Notes under the pieces: model-generated
What the model was told of the DNA's origin: nothing
The model's input: only the letters and a program-made list of their open reading frames with translations
Databases searched by the model: none
Origin: CAYIHX01 sp964363305
GTDB taxonomy: Bacteria > Bdellovibrionota > UBA1018
Reading direction: 5' to 3'
Length of the DNA: 64,000 nt
NCBI GenBank assembly: GCA_964363305.1
Contig: CAYIHX010000017.1
Span: 1-64,000 of the forward strand
Shown: positions 1 through 8,121 of the stretch, piece after piece
How positions within the stretch are numbered: position 1 is the stretch's first letter
Layout: each line of letters opens with the position of its first letter
Made by a program: the position numbers and the translations under genes

Positions 1-579
1 CGTTTCGAGAAAGGGGATGCCGTCGCTGCGGACGCGGACGTAGGTTCCGTCGCTATGTCGCCAGGTTCGGTATTCATATTGGCGGGCCATTCGAGAAAGA
101 AGCTGAACTTCCTCTTCTTTTCGTTTTGGATGGAGGAAGCGGGCGGCAGGTTCGAGCGAGATTCCGATAAAGCGGTCGCTTTCGAAGAGGGCGCGTACGT
201 AGGTGCAGGCTTCGGCGTCCGCGGGTTTATCTTCGTCATCGTCCAGTTCGGGAGTATCCGCGACTCCGTCATCCGCGCTGACGACGCCCGAGCGCAGGAG
301 GCTCCCGCGGGTCATGACCCAAACGCAGATCGCGGCGACGTGTTCGCAGTTGCGGTCGGGAGAGTGATTTTTGCCGCATGAACAATCGCTTTTCGCGATG
401 GTGCCGCGGGCGATGTCGATCCAGGTGGTGGTCTTGTAGTTAGGCAGGACGATCTGGGCGTTGATCCTCATGCCACGCAGCTTCACCTCCTTGACGCGTT
501 CCGCGCGAAAGAGGTTCTGGCCTTCTCGCCATGCGACCGGGGTAAAGACTCGTTTGACCTGGCTTTGATATAAATTCAT
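1..579 (-). CDS. SWIM zinc-finger protein, N-terminal part (probable SNF2-family helicase)
   Basis: An uninterrupted frame of 193 codons starts at ATG 579 on the minus strand and runs off the left edge. A SWIM zinc-binding signature (C-x-C then C-x-H) is visible at C66, C68, C78 and H80 of the translation. In bacteria this N-terminal arrangement commonly precedes a SNF2/Rad54-type helicase module, which would lie outside the window, so the helicase part is inference. An acidic linker (residues about 110-120) follows the finger. The gene points away from its right-hand neighbour. I see no damage in the visible part. Confidence 0.7.
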   Translation of the reverse strand, partial: MNLYQSQVKRVFTPVAWREGQNLFRAERVKEVKLRGMRINAQIVLPNYKTTTWIDIARGTIAKSDCSCGKNHSPDRNCEHVAAICVWVMTRGSLLRSGVVSADDGVADTPELDDDEDKPADAEACTYVRALFESDRFIGISLEPAARFLHPKRKEEEVQLLSRMARQYEYRTWRHSDGTYVRVRSDGIPFLET

Positions 580-803
580 TGAGCTTCCAAAATGAGGGCT
601 TCATCTCTATCAGGTCTCCGTTCGACATTCCCGCAGTTTTTTCATGTTCTTTGCAACTTTCTTAAGTCGGGGTAGTCTCGCACTATGGCGAAGAAAGTGT
701 GTCTTTATGCGGGGTTGGCTTTTTTTTCAGAATTTATGAATTCTTCCCTCGGCGTAAGAATCTCTCCGCGACTGGTTTTCCTCGCCGGGCGGTGGGGGTG
801 TTG

Positions 804-1619
804 ATGGGCGAGTCGTGCCTCGGGGTGCCTCTGGTTTTGACGATTCCGCATAGCGGGGAGGTGCTCCCTCCGGATGCGACGTGGTTGCGGGCTTTGTCAC
901 CCGAGGTACTTCTCACGGATGTCGACCGCTTTGTCGACCAGTTGTATGCGCGTGCCATCACCGAGTATCAGTTGTCGGCCTTGGTGGCCAAGGTGCATCG
1001 CTATGCTGTCGATCTGAATCGGTATCCGGAGGATGTTGATAGGGATTCCGTCGTGGGCTCGCTGAATCCGTCGGGAAAATTTCCGAAGGGGTTTCACTGG
1101 GTCTCTACGACGAAGGGCGCGAAGGTGTTGCCGATGCCGATTTCTCGTGAGCTGCATGAACACTGGGTTCGCGAATATCATGATCGTTTTCATGCGCAGT
1201 TTGCCGCCGAGGTGGAGCGGGTGCGGGCGGCGTTTATGGGGCGGTCCATCTATCATCTGGACTGCCACAGCATGCCTTCTCGCGGCACCGGGGCCCACAC
1301 GGATGCGGGCGCGGAGAGACCCAACGTGGTTTTGAGCGATCTAAACGGGACGTCCGCTTCCCCAGAATTTATGAACCTCGTTTGCCGGGTTTTCAGGGAG
1401 GAGGGATTCTCCATCGCCCGAAATCATCCGTACCAGGGGGGGCGTATCACTCAACGCTACGGACATCCGGCGGAAGGTCACGAAACAGTCCAAGTCGAAC
1501 TGAATCGAGCGCTTTACATGGATGAGCAAACGCGCGAGAAGACCGCAGATTTCGCGGTGATTCAGGAGCGGCTTCTGCGGTGCCTGGCACCGATTGTTCA
1601 GGCGCTTAAGGATTTGTAA
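804..1619 (+). CDS. N-formylglutamate amidohydrolase family protein
   Basis: The 271-residue product belongs to the N-formylglutamate amidohydrolase (HutG/FGase) family, which hydrolyses N-formyl amino acids such as N-formylglutamate to formate and glutamate. Family landmarks are TIPHSG near the N-terminus, DVDRFVDQLY, an acidic/arginine stretch around VDLNRYPEDVDRDS and DCHSMPSRG, which carry the likely metal ligands. The frame is open further upstream, but ATG 804 puts the start just before the conserved LVLTIPHSG and follows a G-rich stretch. A 39-codon frame (685-804) ends in TGATG over this start and could be a leader. No other histidine-degradation genes are adjacent. The last 14 codons read through a GGTGCC-T-GGCACC repeat. 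Confidence 0.8.
   Translation: MGESCLGVPLVLTIPHSGEVLPPDATWLRALSPEVLLTDVDRFVDQLYARAITEYQLSALVAKVHRYAVDLNRYPEDVDRDSVVGSLNPSGKFPKGFHWVSTTKGAKVLPMPISRELHEHWVREYHDRFHAQFAAEVERVRAAFMGRSIYHLDCHSMPSRGTGAHTDAGAERPNVVLSDLNGTSASPEFMNLVCRVFREEGFSIARNHPYQGGRITQRYGHPAEGHETVQVELNRALYMDEQTREKTADFAVIQERLLRCLAPIVQALKDL
1576..1610 (+). repeat. Family B repeat (GGTGCC-T-GGCACC box), copy inside a coding end
   Basis: The segment has the 6-1-6 palindrome GGTGCCTGGCACC followed by a TTGTT and CTTAAG box, the same two-box design as the long palindrome at 27266-27360 and the repeat around 60244-60432. Here it lies inside the 3' end of the amidohydrolase gene and is translated as RCLAP and following residues, so the gene's original C-terminus has probably been replaced. 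Confidence 0.6.
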
Positions 1620-1622
1620 TTC

Positions 1623-2600
1623 ATGATTCGAGCAGGAGTACCCGCGTTGATTTTGGCCCCGATGGAGGGGGTGACGGATGCGCCGATGCGTGCGCTGATG
1701 TCGGCGCGGGGGGGCTTCACGCATTGTGTCTCCGAATTTCTTCGAGTGACGAAAAATGTACCTCCGGCTCATGTGTTTCGCGCTCATATTCCTGAGATGG
1801 CGGACGGATGGCGCACTCCGACGGGGATGCTCGTGCAGGTTCAGCTGCTAGGCGGCGACGCTGAGCGGTTGGCGGAGACGGCTGCGCTTGCGGTGAAGCT
1901 CGGGGCACCGGGTGTTGATCTCAACTTCGGGTGTCCGGCGCAGACGGTGAATCGCCATGATGGAGGCGCAACGCTTCTGAAGTACCCCGAGCGAATCGAG
2001 CAAATCGTTCGCGCCGTTCGGAACGCGGTTCCAGCTGGAATACCAGTCTCCGCGAAGCTCCGCCTGGGCTGGGATTCGATTGAGGCCGTTCATGAGAACT
2101 CGGAGCGCGCCGCGAGCGGAGGGGCGGATTGGATCGTGATTCATGCGCGGACCCGGATGCAGGGGTATCAGCCCCCCGTGTTTTGGACAGCCATCGGCGA
2201 GGCGAGGGCGAGGGTAGGGATTCCGGTGGTGGCCAACGGGGATATCTGGACGCTGGAAGACTTTCTGCGCTGCCGGGACCTCACTGGTGCGGAGCACTTC
2301 ATGTTGGGGCGAGGCGCACTTGCGGATCCGCATCTTGCGTGGCGGGTGGCGCGCGAGCTGGGTTTGCCCGCGCCGGAGGTGACCGAGCCCTTTGGGATGG
2401 AGCCGGAGGATTGGGCGCCGCTGATTCAGGAGTTCGTGACCATCGGGGCGGGCCTGGGGCGTGTGAAGCAATGGCTTCGGCAGGCGCATAGTCGACGCCC
2501 CCGTCCGTGGTTTGAGACTCTGAAGCGTTTTGACGAGCTCGAGCAGGCCTTGGTTTTTTTCGGGGCGCCTACCGCTCAGCAGGATAAGGGGAAGCCATGA
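1623..2600 (+). CDS. dusC: tRNA-dihydrouridine synthase, DusC-like
   Basis: An FMN-dependent enzyme that reduces uridine to dihydrouridine in tRNA. The 325-residue sequence shows LAPMEGVTDAPMR at the start of the TIM barrel, the catalytic cysteine in NFGCPAQTVN, the GGATLL loop, KLRLGWDS, IHARTR and the FMN-phosphate loop GIPVVANGDIW. The length and the motifs VQLLG and RTRMQGY fit the DusC branch better than DusA or DusB, so the target would be U16 by family knowledge. The ATG lies 3 bases after the amidohydrolase stop and the gene's TGA overlaps the next start (ATGA), so it is in one transcription unit with its neighbours. Confidence 0.88.
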   Translation: MIRAGVPALILAPMEGVTDAPMRALMSARGGFTHCVSEFLRVTKNVPPAHVFRAHIPEMADGWRTPTGMLVQVQLLGGDAERLAETAALAVKLGAPGVDLNFGCPAQTVNRHDGGATLLKYPERIEQIVRAVRNAVPAGIPVSAKLRLGWDSIEAVHENSERAASGGADWIVIHARTRMQGYQPPVFWTAIGEARARVGIPVVANGDIWTLEDFLRCRDLTGAEHFMLGRGALADPHLAWRVARELGLPAPEVTEPFGMEPEDWAPLIQEFVTIGAGLGRVKQWLRQAHSRRPRPWFETLKRFDELEQALVFFGAPTAQQDKGKP

Positions 2601-3811
2601 GCCGCTTTCAGTTCTCCGCTTTTCTGGCCATCCTGACTTCATTTCTCGTGGTGGGCTTTCTTTACCTCGATCTGAGCCTGCTCAAGAGACTGCTCCCTGC
2701 TCGGCGCGCGAGGCAAATAGCGCGCATCGCTCTCGCTGGGTTGCTCGGCCTGCAGTTTGTCGTGCAGCCGGTCTACCGCGGATCGATTCCCTATACTTGG
2801 TCCGGTCCGGGCTGGGCTTTCTCCTGGGTGTCGTTTACTTTTCTCGGCTTCGCCGCATTTTTGTTCTCCTACTCCTTCTTTGCGGACGCGGGCCGAGCTC
2901 TTTGGGTGGTCTACGAGCGGCTATCGACTCGGTTCGGCGTCGCAGGGATAGATTCGTCCAAGCGCCTTTGGCTGACCCGACAGGTACCGGCGGTGATCGT
3001 CGGCGCGTCGGCTTTCTCCACGCTCGGGGGGGTGCTTCAGGCCCGAGTGGTGCCCTCGGTCGAGACGGTGGAGGTTCCCATTCCAGGGCTCCCGATTGAG
3101 TTCGATGGCTTTTCGATTGCCCAGATCTCTGATCTTCATATCGGTCCGACGATCGGGTCGTCGTTTGTCCATGAGGTCGTGGCGCGGACGAATGCGGCCG
3201 ATGCCGACGTGATTGCGTTGACCGGGGACATGGTCGATGGTTTCACGAAGCAGCTGCGCGCCGTGCATTCGGTCTTAGGGCAGCTGCGCGCGCGCGACGG
3301 CGTTTATTTCGTGACCGGGAATCACGAGTATTTCTGGAATGCGCCGGAGTGGCTCGAGGAGTACCCAGGACTCGGAATCGTGCCGTTGACGAACGAAAAT
3401 CGCCTGATTCACAGGGGGCGGGCCGAACTCGCGATCGGCGGTATTCCCGATGTGATCGCGAACCGCTTCGTTCCATCGCATGTTCCCGACATCCGGCGCG
3501 CCTTTGAAGGCGTGAGCGGAGCAGCGGTGAAAGTCTTGCTGGCTCACCAGCCCGGGCCCGTATTCGAAGCGCTTCGTGAAGAGGTTCATCTTCAGCTTTC
3601 TGGTCACACGCATGCCGGGCAGTTTTATCCTTTTAATTTTTTTGTACGATTGGCTTATAAGCACTATAAGGGCCTGTATACCATTCATTCTCAGGGTGGA
3701 CATCGGACGACCCTCTACGTGAACCGGGGTACCGGTTACTGGGGTCCTCCGATTCGTCTGGGGGTTTCTCCAGAAATCACAAAAATCGTTTTGCGGCGGG
3801 AGATCGTATGA
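2597..3811 (+). CDS. Membrane-anchored metallophosphoesterase (YkuE/YaeI-like)
   Basis: The first about 130 residues carry several hydrophobic membrane segments. A calcineurin-like phosphoesterase domain follows with its complete metal-site series: ISDLHIG, LTGDMVDG, GNHEYF, LLAHQPG and LSGHTHAGQF. Membrane-anchored members of this group act on lipid or nucleotide-lipid pyrophosphates, including LpxG-type UDP-diacylglucosamine hydrolases, but the substrate here cannot be read from sequence. The start overlaps the dusC stop by ATGA and the stop overlaps the next start the same way, indicating translational coupling. At 404 residues it is somewhat longer than YkuE because of the membrane part. 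Confidence 0.8.
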   Translation: MSRFQFSAFLAILTSFLVVGFLYLDLSLLKRLLPARRARQIARIALAGLLGLQFVVQPVYRGSIPYTWSGPGWAFSWVSFTFLGFAAFLFSYSFFADAGRALWVVYERLSTRFGVAGIDSSKRLWLTRQVPAVIVGASAFSTLGGVLQARVVPSVETVEVPIPGLPIEFDGFSIAQISDLHIGPTIGSSFVHEVVARTNAADADVIALTGDMVDGFTKQLRAVHSVLGQLRARDGVYFVTGNHEYFWNAPEWLEEYPGLGIVPLTNENRLIHRGRAELAIGGIPDVIANRFVPSHVPDIRRAFEGVSGAAVKVLLAHQPGPVFEALREEVHLQLSGHTHAGQFYPFNFFVRLAYKHYKGLYTIHSQGGHRTTLYVNRGTGYWGPPIRLGVSPEITKIVLRREIV

Positions 3812-4464
3812 AGGTGAGTCTAGTCGGTGCGAGCGGTCTGGTGGGGAGTCAGTTTTTGGCATTGGCGCTGGAGAGCGAGCGCATCACGAAAGTGCTGAGT
3901 ATCGGGCGGCGTCCTCTGGTGTTGAAAAACCCAAAACTGGAGGAGCGCCTGGTGGACTTCGAGGCACTCATCGGGAATCCTGCCCAGTGGGGAGGGGACC
4001 TGGGGCAGCTGCTGGTGATTGCGTTGGGGTCGACCCTCAAGAAGGCGGGTTCACGGGAGGCGTTTCGCAGAATCGACCACGACTATGTGGTCGCTTGCGC
4101 TCGAGCGGCGCGGGAGCAGGGAGTACAGCGGATTCTGGTGATCACGGCGATCGGCGCTGATTCTCACTCGCGGGTTTTCTATAATCGGATCAAGGGCGAA
4201 GTGGAGCGGGATGTGATTGCTCTCCGTTTTGTAAGTACTCACTTCTTTCGGCCTTCGATACTTCTCGGGGAACGATCGGAGCCCCGCCCCGGTGAGCGGT
4301 TTGCCCTGTCGGTGATGCCGATTTTAAGTCTTGCCTTGCAGGGGCCCTTGCGGCGGTATCGGGCCGTAGAGTCGGGCCGAGTGGCCGAATCCCTTCTTGA
4401 GGCTTGCTTCGATTCGCGTTCCGGGGTTTTCTTTCACGAATCCGAGGAGTTCCAGAGTCCATGA
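3808..4464 (+). CDS. NAD(P)-binding Rossmann protein (TIP30/YbjT-like)
   Basis: A 218-residue atypical short-chain dehydrogenase with the N-terminal nucleotide-binding loop GASGLVGSQ and an IGRRPL second strand. The central VITAIGADSHSRVFYNRIKGEVE contains the Y-x3-K pair expected in this fold. Relatives of the TIP30/YbjT type are often called NAD-dependent epimerase/dehydratase or oxidoreductase, with unknown substrates. It is coupled by ATGA overlaps to the phosphoesterase before it and the methyltransferase after it. A bacterial role cannot be specified. Confidence 0.72.
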   Translation: MKVSLVGASGLVGSQFLALALESERITKVLSIGRRPLVLKNPKLEERLVDFEALIGNPAQWGGDLGQLLVIALGSTLKKAGSREAFRRIDHDYVVACARAAREQGVQRILVITAIGADSHSRVFYNRIKGEVERDVIALRFVSTHFFRPSILLGERSEPRPGERFALSVMPILSLALQGPLRRYRAVESGRVAESLLEACFDSRSGVFFHESEEFQSP

Positions 4465-5276
4465 AAGCATTTCGAACCACTCCGCGTATTCGCGAGAAGT
4501 ATGATCTCTATGAGCAGGCCGTTCAAAGTCCGGGTTTTCATGTCGAATGGTACGTACAGGTTTATCAAAAGTTGCGAGGCAAACCTGCGCGGCGGTTGCG
4601 CGAGGATTTTTGCGGCACGTTCAAAATTTCAGCGGAGTGGGTGAAGCTCCATCCGCTGAATCGTGCTATTTGCCTGGATCTAGATCTCGAACCATTGGCG
4701 TACGGCGCGGAGACCAATTTTCCGACGATGACCGCGAACCAGCGGGATCGTATTCAGATCTTGAAGCAGGATGTGATTTCGGTGACACGGCCGGGCTCGG
4801 ACCTGGTGATTGCCTGCAATTTCTCTCTCTGTATTTTTCACGAGCGCGCGCTGATGCTGAAATATTTTCAGGCGGCCCGGAAGTCCTTGAGACCAGATGG
4901 ATTGTTTTTGATCGATTTGGCCGGTGGTCCGGGGATGATCGAAAAAATCCGAGAGAAGAAAATTGTCCGGAACAAAGGGAAGCGGGTCGCGACCTACATC
5001 TGGGACCAGCAGTCTTATGATCCAATTCAGCGGGTGGCGCATTATGCGATCCATTTTCGGATGCCGGATGGCCGCGAACTGAACGAGGCGTTTCACTACC
5101 ATTGGCGCCTTTGGACGATCCCCGAGCTGCGCGACATCATGAAGGACGCCGGCTTCAAGGAAACTCACGTGTACTGGGAGTCCGAGCACAAGGGGCGCGG
5201 CACGGGCGAGTACCTTCGCACGGAGAACGGCACCAACGATCACGCTTGGGTGGCGTATATCGCGGCTGAGGGCTGA
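4461..5276 (+). CDS. Class I SAM-dependent methyltransferase, substrate unknown
   Basis: The 271-residue product starts at ATG 4461, which overlaps the upstream stop (ATGA). It has a Rossmann-like methyltransferase core with an acidic post-strand motif (CLDLDLEPLAYG), a predicted active strand DLVIACNFSLCIF in place of a classical NPPY, and LFLIDLAGGPGM. It lacks motifs that would name a substrate. The stop codon TGA (5274-5276) is also the first three bases of the TGAGGGGTCAGG repeat, so the C-terminal end coincides with the mobile-element boundary. Confidence 0.72.
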   Translation: MKAFRTTPRIREKYDLYEQAVQSPGFHVEWYVQVYQKLRGKPARRLREDFCGTFKISAEWVKLHPLNRAICLDLDLEPLAYGAETNFPTMTANQRDRIQILKQDVISVTRPGSDLVIACNFSLCIFHERALMLKYFQAARKSLRPDGLFLIDLAGGPGMIEKIREKKIVRNKGKRVATYIWDQQSYDPIQRVAHYAIHFRMPDGRELNEAFHYHWRLWTIPELRDIMKDAGFKETHVYWESEHKGRGTGEYLRTENGTNDHAWVAYIAAEG

Positions 5277-5312
5277 GGGGTCAGGCTCCAAATCTTAAGG
5301 CTCTTAACAATC
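5274..5312 (+). repeat. Family A repeat, left copy (GGGGTC-A-GGCTCC box)
   Basis: The copy has the box TGAGGGGTCAGGCTCC followed by an AT-rich box with CTTAAG and CTTAACAATC. It is inverted relative to the copy at 6031-6068. Other copies are at 44355-44371 (beside an assembly gap) and as both arms of the palindrome at 54093-54189. Its first TGA ends the methyltransferase gene and its internal TTA (5304-5306) is the transposase stop on the other strand. Confidence 0.85.
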
Positions 5313-5951
5313 CTCCTCTGTGTTTTGCGGGCTGCTCTTTTTGGTGCTCGGGTTGCGACAGCGGAGATAGAGTTTTCTCCTGATCGAACTTTCTTCTTCA
5401 ACGGGGAAGGGCGTGTTGAGCCATTCCAACAGGGTATGAAGTTCAGTCACCTTGGCTACTCCTCGGACGGGTACGACAGGGATGCTCAGAGGGAGCAGCG
5501 AGGGGGCGAAACCGAGTTGTCCGTGGAGGGTGGAGAATGGATAGTCCTCGACTTGTTCAACGAGCTTCGCTCGGACGGGGTTTCGATACACATACTTAAG
5601 GACAGTTTCGTAGTAGTCGAGGGAGTCGATGATTTTTGAGAAATATCGGCTTGAGAAGATGCGGCCGGTCCGCCCGGAATACCGACATAGGTCTTGTGTA
5701 AAAAGCTGCAGGACGCGCTTCATGACGAGGTCGAGGCCCTCCTGCGGCGTACTGCAAACCAAGTGCAGGTGATTGGGCATCAGCACCGCGGCGTGGATTT
5801 TTAGGTCATAGAGCACGACGGCTTCATACAGTGCGTGGCAGAAGAGCGGCCACGCTTTTTCGAGCGGAAGGGGGAAGGGCTCGCCGTTGTTGCATCGAAC
5901 CGTGACGTGAAAGGGAAGGGTCTGGCTTTTTGATCTGGGTTTTCGTGGCAT
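5304..5951 (-). CDS. REP-associated tyrosine transposase (RAYT, Y1/IS200-like)
   Basis: A 215-residue single-domain transposase of the Y1_Tnp/RAYT family. It has the HUH metal motif in MPNHLHLV, the downstream YVYRNPVRAKL segment typical of RAYTs and a GRIFSSRYFSK stretch. RAYTs nick and mobilise or maintain cognate REP-type repeats by single-strand chemistry; they are often immobile domesticated copies. I chose ATG 5951 (start MPRKPRSK) because the Y1 fold begins there; the frame is open 20 codons further upstream. No frameshift is seen, so it may be active. It is bounded on both sides by family A repeats. Confidence 0.85.
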   Translation of the reverse strand: MPRKPRSKSQTLPFHVTVRCNNGEPFPLPLEKAWPLFCHALYEAVVLYDLKIHAAVLMPNHLHLVCSTPQEGLDLVMKRVLQLFTQDLCRYSGRTGRIFSSRYFSKIIDSLDYYETVLKYVYRNPVRAKLVEQVEDYPFSTLHGQLGFAPSLLPLSIPVVPVRGVAKVTELHTLLEWLNTPFPVEEESSIRRKLYLRCRNPSTKKSSPQNTEEDC

Positions 5952-6030
5952 GGTCCCGATCTCTGAGCAGGGACCATGCCAATGAAAGAGTTGCGGTCGC
6001 CTCATCCACACTCAAGGGGGTCAGTGTGTA

Positions 6031-6068
6031 ATTGTTAACTCTCTTAAGATTTGGAGCCTGACCCCTCA
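6031..6068 (-). repeat. Family A repeat, right copy
   Basis: Inverted copy of the 5274-5312 repeat: on the minus strand TGAGGGGTCAGGCTCC, then AAATCTTAAGAG and AGTTAACAAT. Its outer TGA (plus-strand 6066-6068) is the stop codon of the large lipoprotein gene. Confidence 0.85.
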
Positions 6069-8078
6069 GAGGATCCGGGACCCCGGGAGGCAGCGGTCGC
6101 CGCCCACGCCAGTTCCGAAGTCGATGGCGTCTTGGATGATTCCGTCCGGTGGCCCACCAAATGGGTCCGAGTAATCGTAGGGCGTACAACAGGTGTCGAC
6201 GAGGATAGGAACTCCGTCAGCATCAAAGTCCCCGTCCCAGACGACGAAGGGAGTGCACATACAGCGGTCGCTCACACCCGCGGCGAAGAAGCCGAGCCGA
6301 TTTCCGGCTTCAGAACCGGCGGAGGTATCGACTTCGAGACCGCAGCCAGAGGTGGCGTCATCGGTTCGTCTTCCGCACGTGGTTTTGACCGCGAAGTTGA
6401 GGCAATAGTAGGAGCTTTGAAAATTCGAATCTCGAAATTGATACTTGATGCTGCAACGGGGGGCGCCGTTCAGCGGTTCGACCTTGACGTAGTCGAGGCC
6501 GACGCGATGCTCGTTAGAGGATGCCAAATTTGAACTTCTTTTGTAACGAAGGACAAGTCCGTCAGCGAGCGTGGGGCCGCTGAGAGTGATTCGCGCTCGT
6601 GAATCAGCGGCGCACGTGGGGTTCAGGCCGTAATCGCAGGTCTGGTACGTGCTCTCCAGGTTTCGGCCGTCACGCTGGTGCTGGATCGAAAGCGAATAGG
6701 AGGAAAACCCGTCGACCGCCCCGTTGCTGATACTCGGGATGTATGAATCGCTCGCGTTCATTTCATTGGCGGGCGCTGCCAGATAGACCCAGGGAGCGGC
6801 GGAGGGAGGATCATAGAGGATGGATGTCCCAGCGGCGGAATCTGGAACGGAAGCGGTTCCGTCGAAACTGCCACCAAAGGCGAGGTCGATCTTCTCGTCG
6901 CCTCCTGTCCAGCCATCGAGAAAGAGGAGATCAGTGGTGAGCGAGTACTGTTGCGCGGCCGCGTTCGGGTAACGTGCCGAATTGTTATTGTAGTCAGCGC
7001 CCCAGCCGGAGTTGATTTCTTTTGTGAGGTTTACGCCGAAGCCGTTTACTTCTGTGTCTCCCCGGCCATTCGTGAAAGTGGAGCCGCCGGCAACATAGAG
7101 CCCCAGGCTATTGCTCTTGTAGACGTAGGCCGTGTCTCGGAGGCTCGTGTAGCCAGTCAGCGGCACATAGTTGCGCACGAAAGGATTGCTGATGATCGCG
7201 GGTAGGTAGTACGGAAAAACAGTCGCCGAGGGGACTGGGATTTTTTCAGGATCAAAGAAGTAGCTTCTGCGGTTGTAGGTGTATCCCCCGGTGGACACCG
7301 TGAAGCCGGCGGAAATATTTGTTCCAGCGGCGAGCGAGTTGCCAGTATTCGACAGCAGCACGCCGACCGATCCAATGCCCGTCCCCGCGGCGGTATACGA
7401 GTCCTCGCAGAACGATTCGACCACCGTGTTCTGGTTGTCGCGGGGGTGGGTTCCGCCGCGATTTCGAACCTCAAAAGAGAGGCCCGTCATCGTTCCTGAA
7501 ACTCGGCTGGCGGCGCGAACATATTCGCTCTTGAACTTGTTCCGGTCCCAGTACAGCTGCACCACCGGAGGCCCGACGTCGTACTGGCCGCTGTCGATGC
7601 TGGAGAGTCCCGCACCCCCGGTCCCGGCGCTTGAAGACGAGCTGGAGACGCAGCGGCAGACTCGCGCATCGACGACTTGACCGGCGGGGCAGGTCAGCGA
7701 GCAGAGCCTTCCGGCTGTGGCGCTTTGACTGATGCACTGATTCACAAGCTGTGTGTAATTTCTTCGGAAGGAGGCGTCCAGGCAGCTCGTCACGGTGGAG
7801 ACGCCGGGTTGGCAGCGCTCCGCGATCAGAGTTCGGCTGCAATCCACGCAGTACGCATACTCCGGGTTCGCTGGGTCAAAGCGGGAGCAGTAATCGCCCG
7901 AGGAGGAGGTGGTGGAGGTCGCCGAGGAGAGTCCGGTGCTCCGCGAGGAGGGATCCGTCGGAGTCCCGAACTGAGGCAGGCAGCCAGCCAGCGCAAGGCA
8001 AAGGAGGGCCCCGACAATGACGGTCCTCGTCAGTTTCAGCTGGAGACGGAAATATGAAAACCCGGAAGCCCCTTTCAT
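6066..8078 (-). CDS. Large cysteine-rich lipoprotein of unknown function
   Basis: A 670-residue predicted outer-surface or periplasmic lipoprotein. ATG 8078 is chosen because it precedes a signal sequence ending in the lipobox LALAGC (Cys 33); the frame is open upstream without a signal. A Ser/Thr-rich linker follows, then a cysteine-rich segment (about residues 60-140) and a long beta-rich region. A further cysteine cluster near the C-terminus contains DGDFDADGVPILVDTC, similar to a calcium-binding thrombospondin type 3-like repeat. The stop is the TGA of the flanking transposon repeat, so the native C-terminus may be altered. Function is not recognisable. The gene lies 43 bases downstream of comM on the same strand. 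Confidence 0.7.
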   Translation of the reverse strand: MKGASGFSYFRLQLKLTRTVIVGALLCLALAGCLPQFGTPTDPSSRSTGLSSATSTTSSSGDYCSRFDPANPEYAYCVDCSRTLIAERCQPGVSTVTSCLDASFRRNYTQLVNQCISQSATAGRLCSLTCPAGQVVDARVCRCVSSSSSSAGTGGAGLSSIDSGQYDVGPPVVQLYWDRNKFKSEYVRAASRVSGTMTGLSFEVRNRGGTHPRDNQNTVVESFCEDSYTAAGTGIGSVGVLLSNTGNSLAAGTNISAGFTVSTGGYTYNRRSYFFDPEKIPVPSATVFPYYLPAIISNPFVRNYVPLTGYTSLRDTAYVYKSNSLGLYVAGGSTFTNGRGDTEVNGFGVNLTKEINSGWGADYNNNSARYPNAAAQQYSLTTDLLFLDGWTGGDEKIDLAFGGSFDGTASVPDSAAGTSILYDPPSAAPWVYLAAPANEMNASDSYIPSISNGAVDGFSSYSLSIQHQRDGRNLESTYQTCDYGLNPTCAADSRARITLSGPTLADGLVLRYKRSSNLASSNEHRVGLDYVKVEPLNGAPRCSIKYQFRDSNFQSSYYCLNFAVKTTCGRRTDDATSGCGLEVDTSAGSEAGNRLGFFAAGVSDRCMCTPFVVWDGDFDADGVPILVDTCCTPYDYSDPFGGPPDGIIQDAIDFGTGVGGDRCLPGSRIL

Positions 8079-8121
8079 CGAATACCCCAATGTTAAGAAT
8101 AGCTTATTCTGATTAAAATGG

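Larger units (their letters stand above)
5274..6068. mobile_element. RAYT element: tyrosine transposase gene between family A inverted repeats
   Basis: A REP-associated transposase gene lies between two inverted copies of the same roughly 38-base repeat (5274-5312 and 6031-6068). The outermost bases of both copies are TGA, and each TGA is the stop codon of the adjacent, converging gene. The inner part of the left copy supplies the TAA stop of the transposase. This is the layout of a RAYT with its cognate repeats, not a classical insertion sequence. I see no target-site duplication. Confidence 0.75.

Noticed and set aside
651..678. Possible promoter TTGCAA, 16 bases, TAGTCT
   Set aside because: Weak match to both boxes and far from the chosen start; not supported enough to list.
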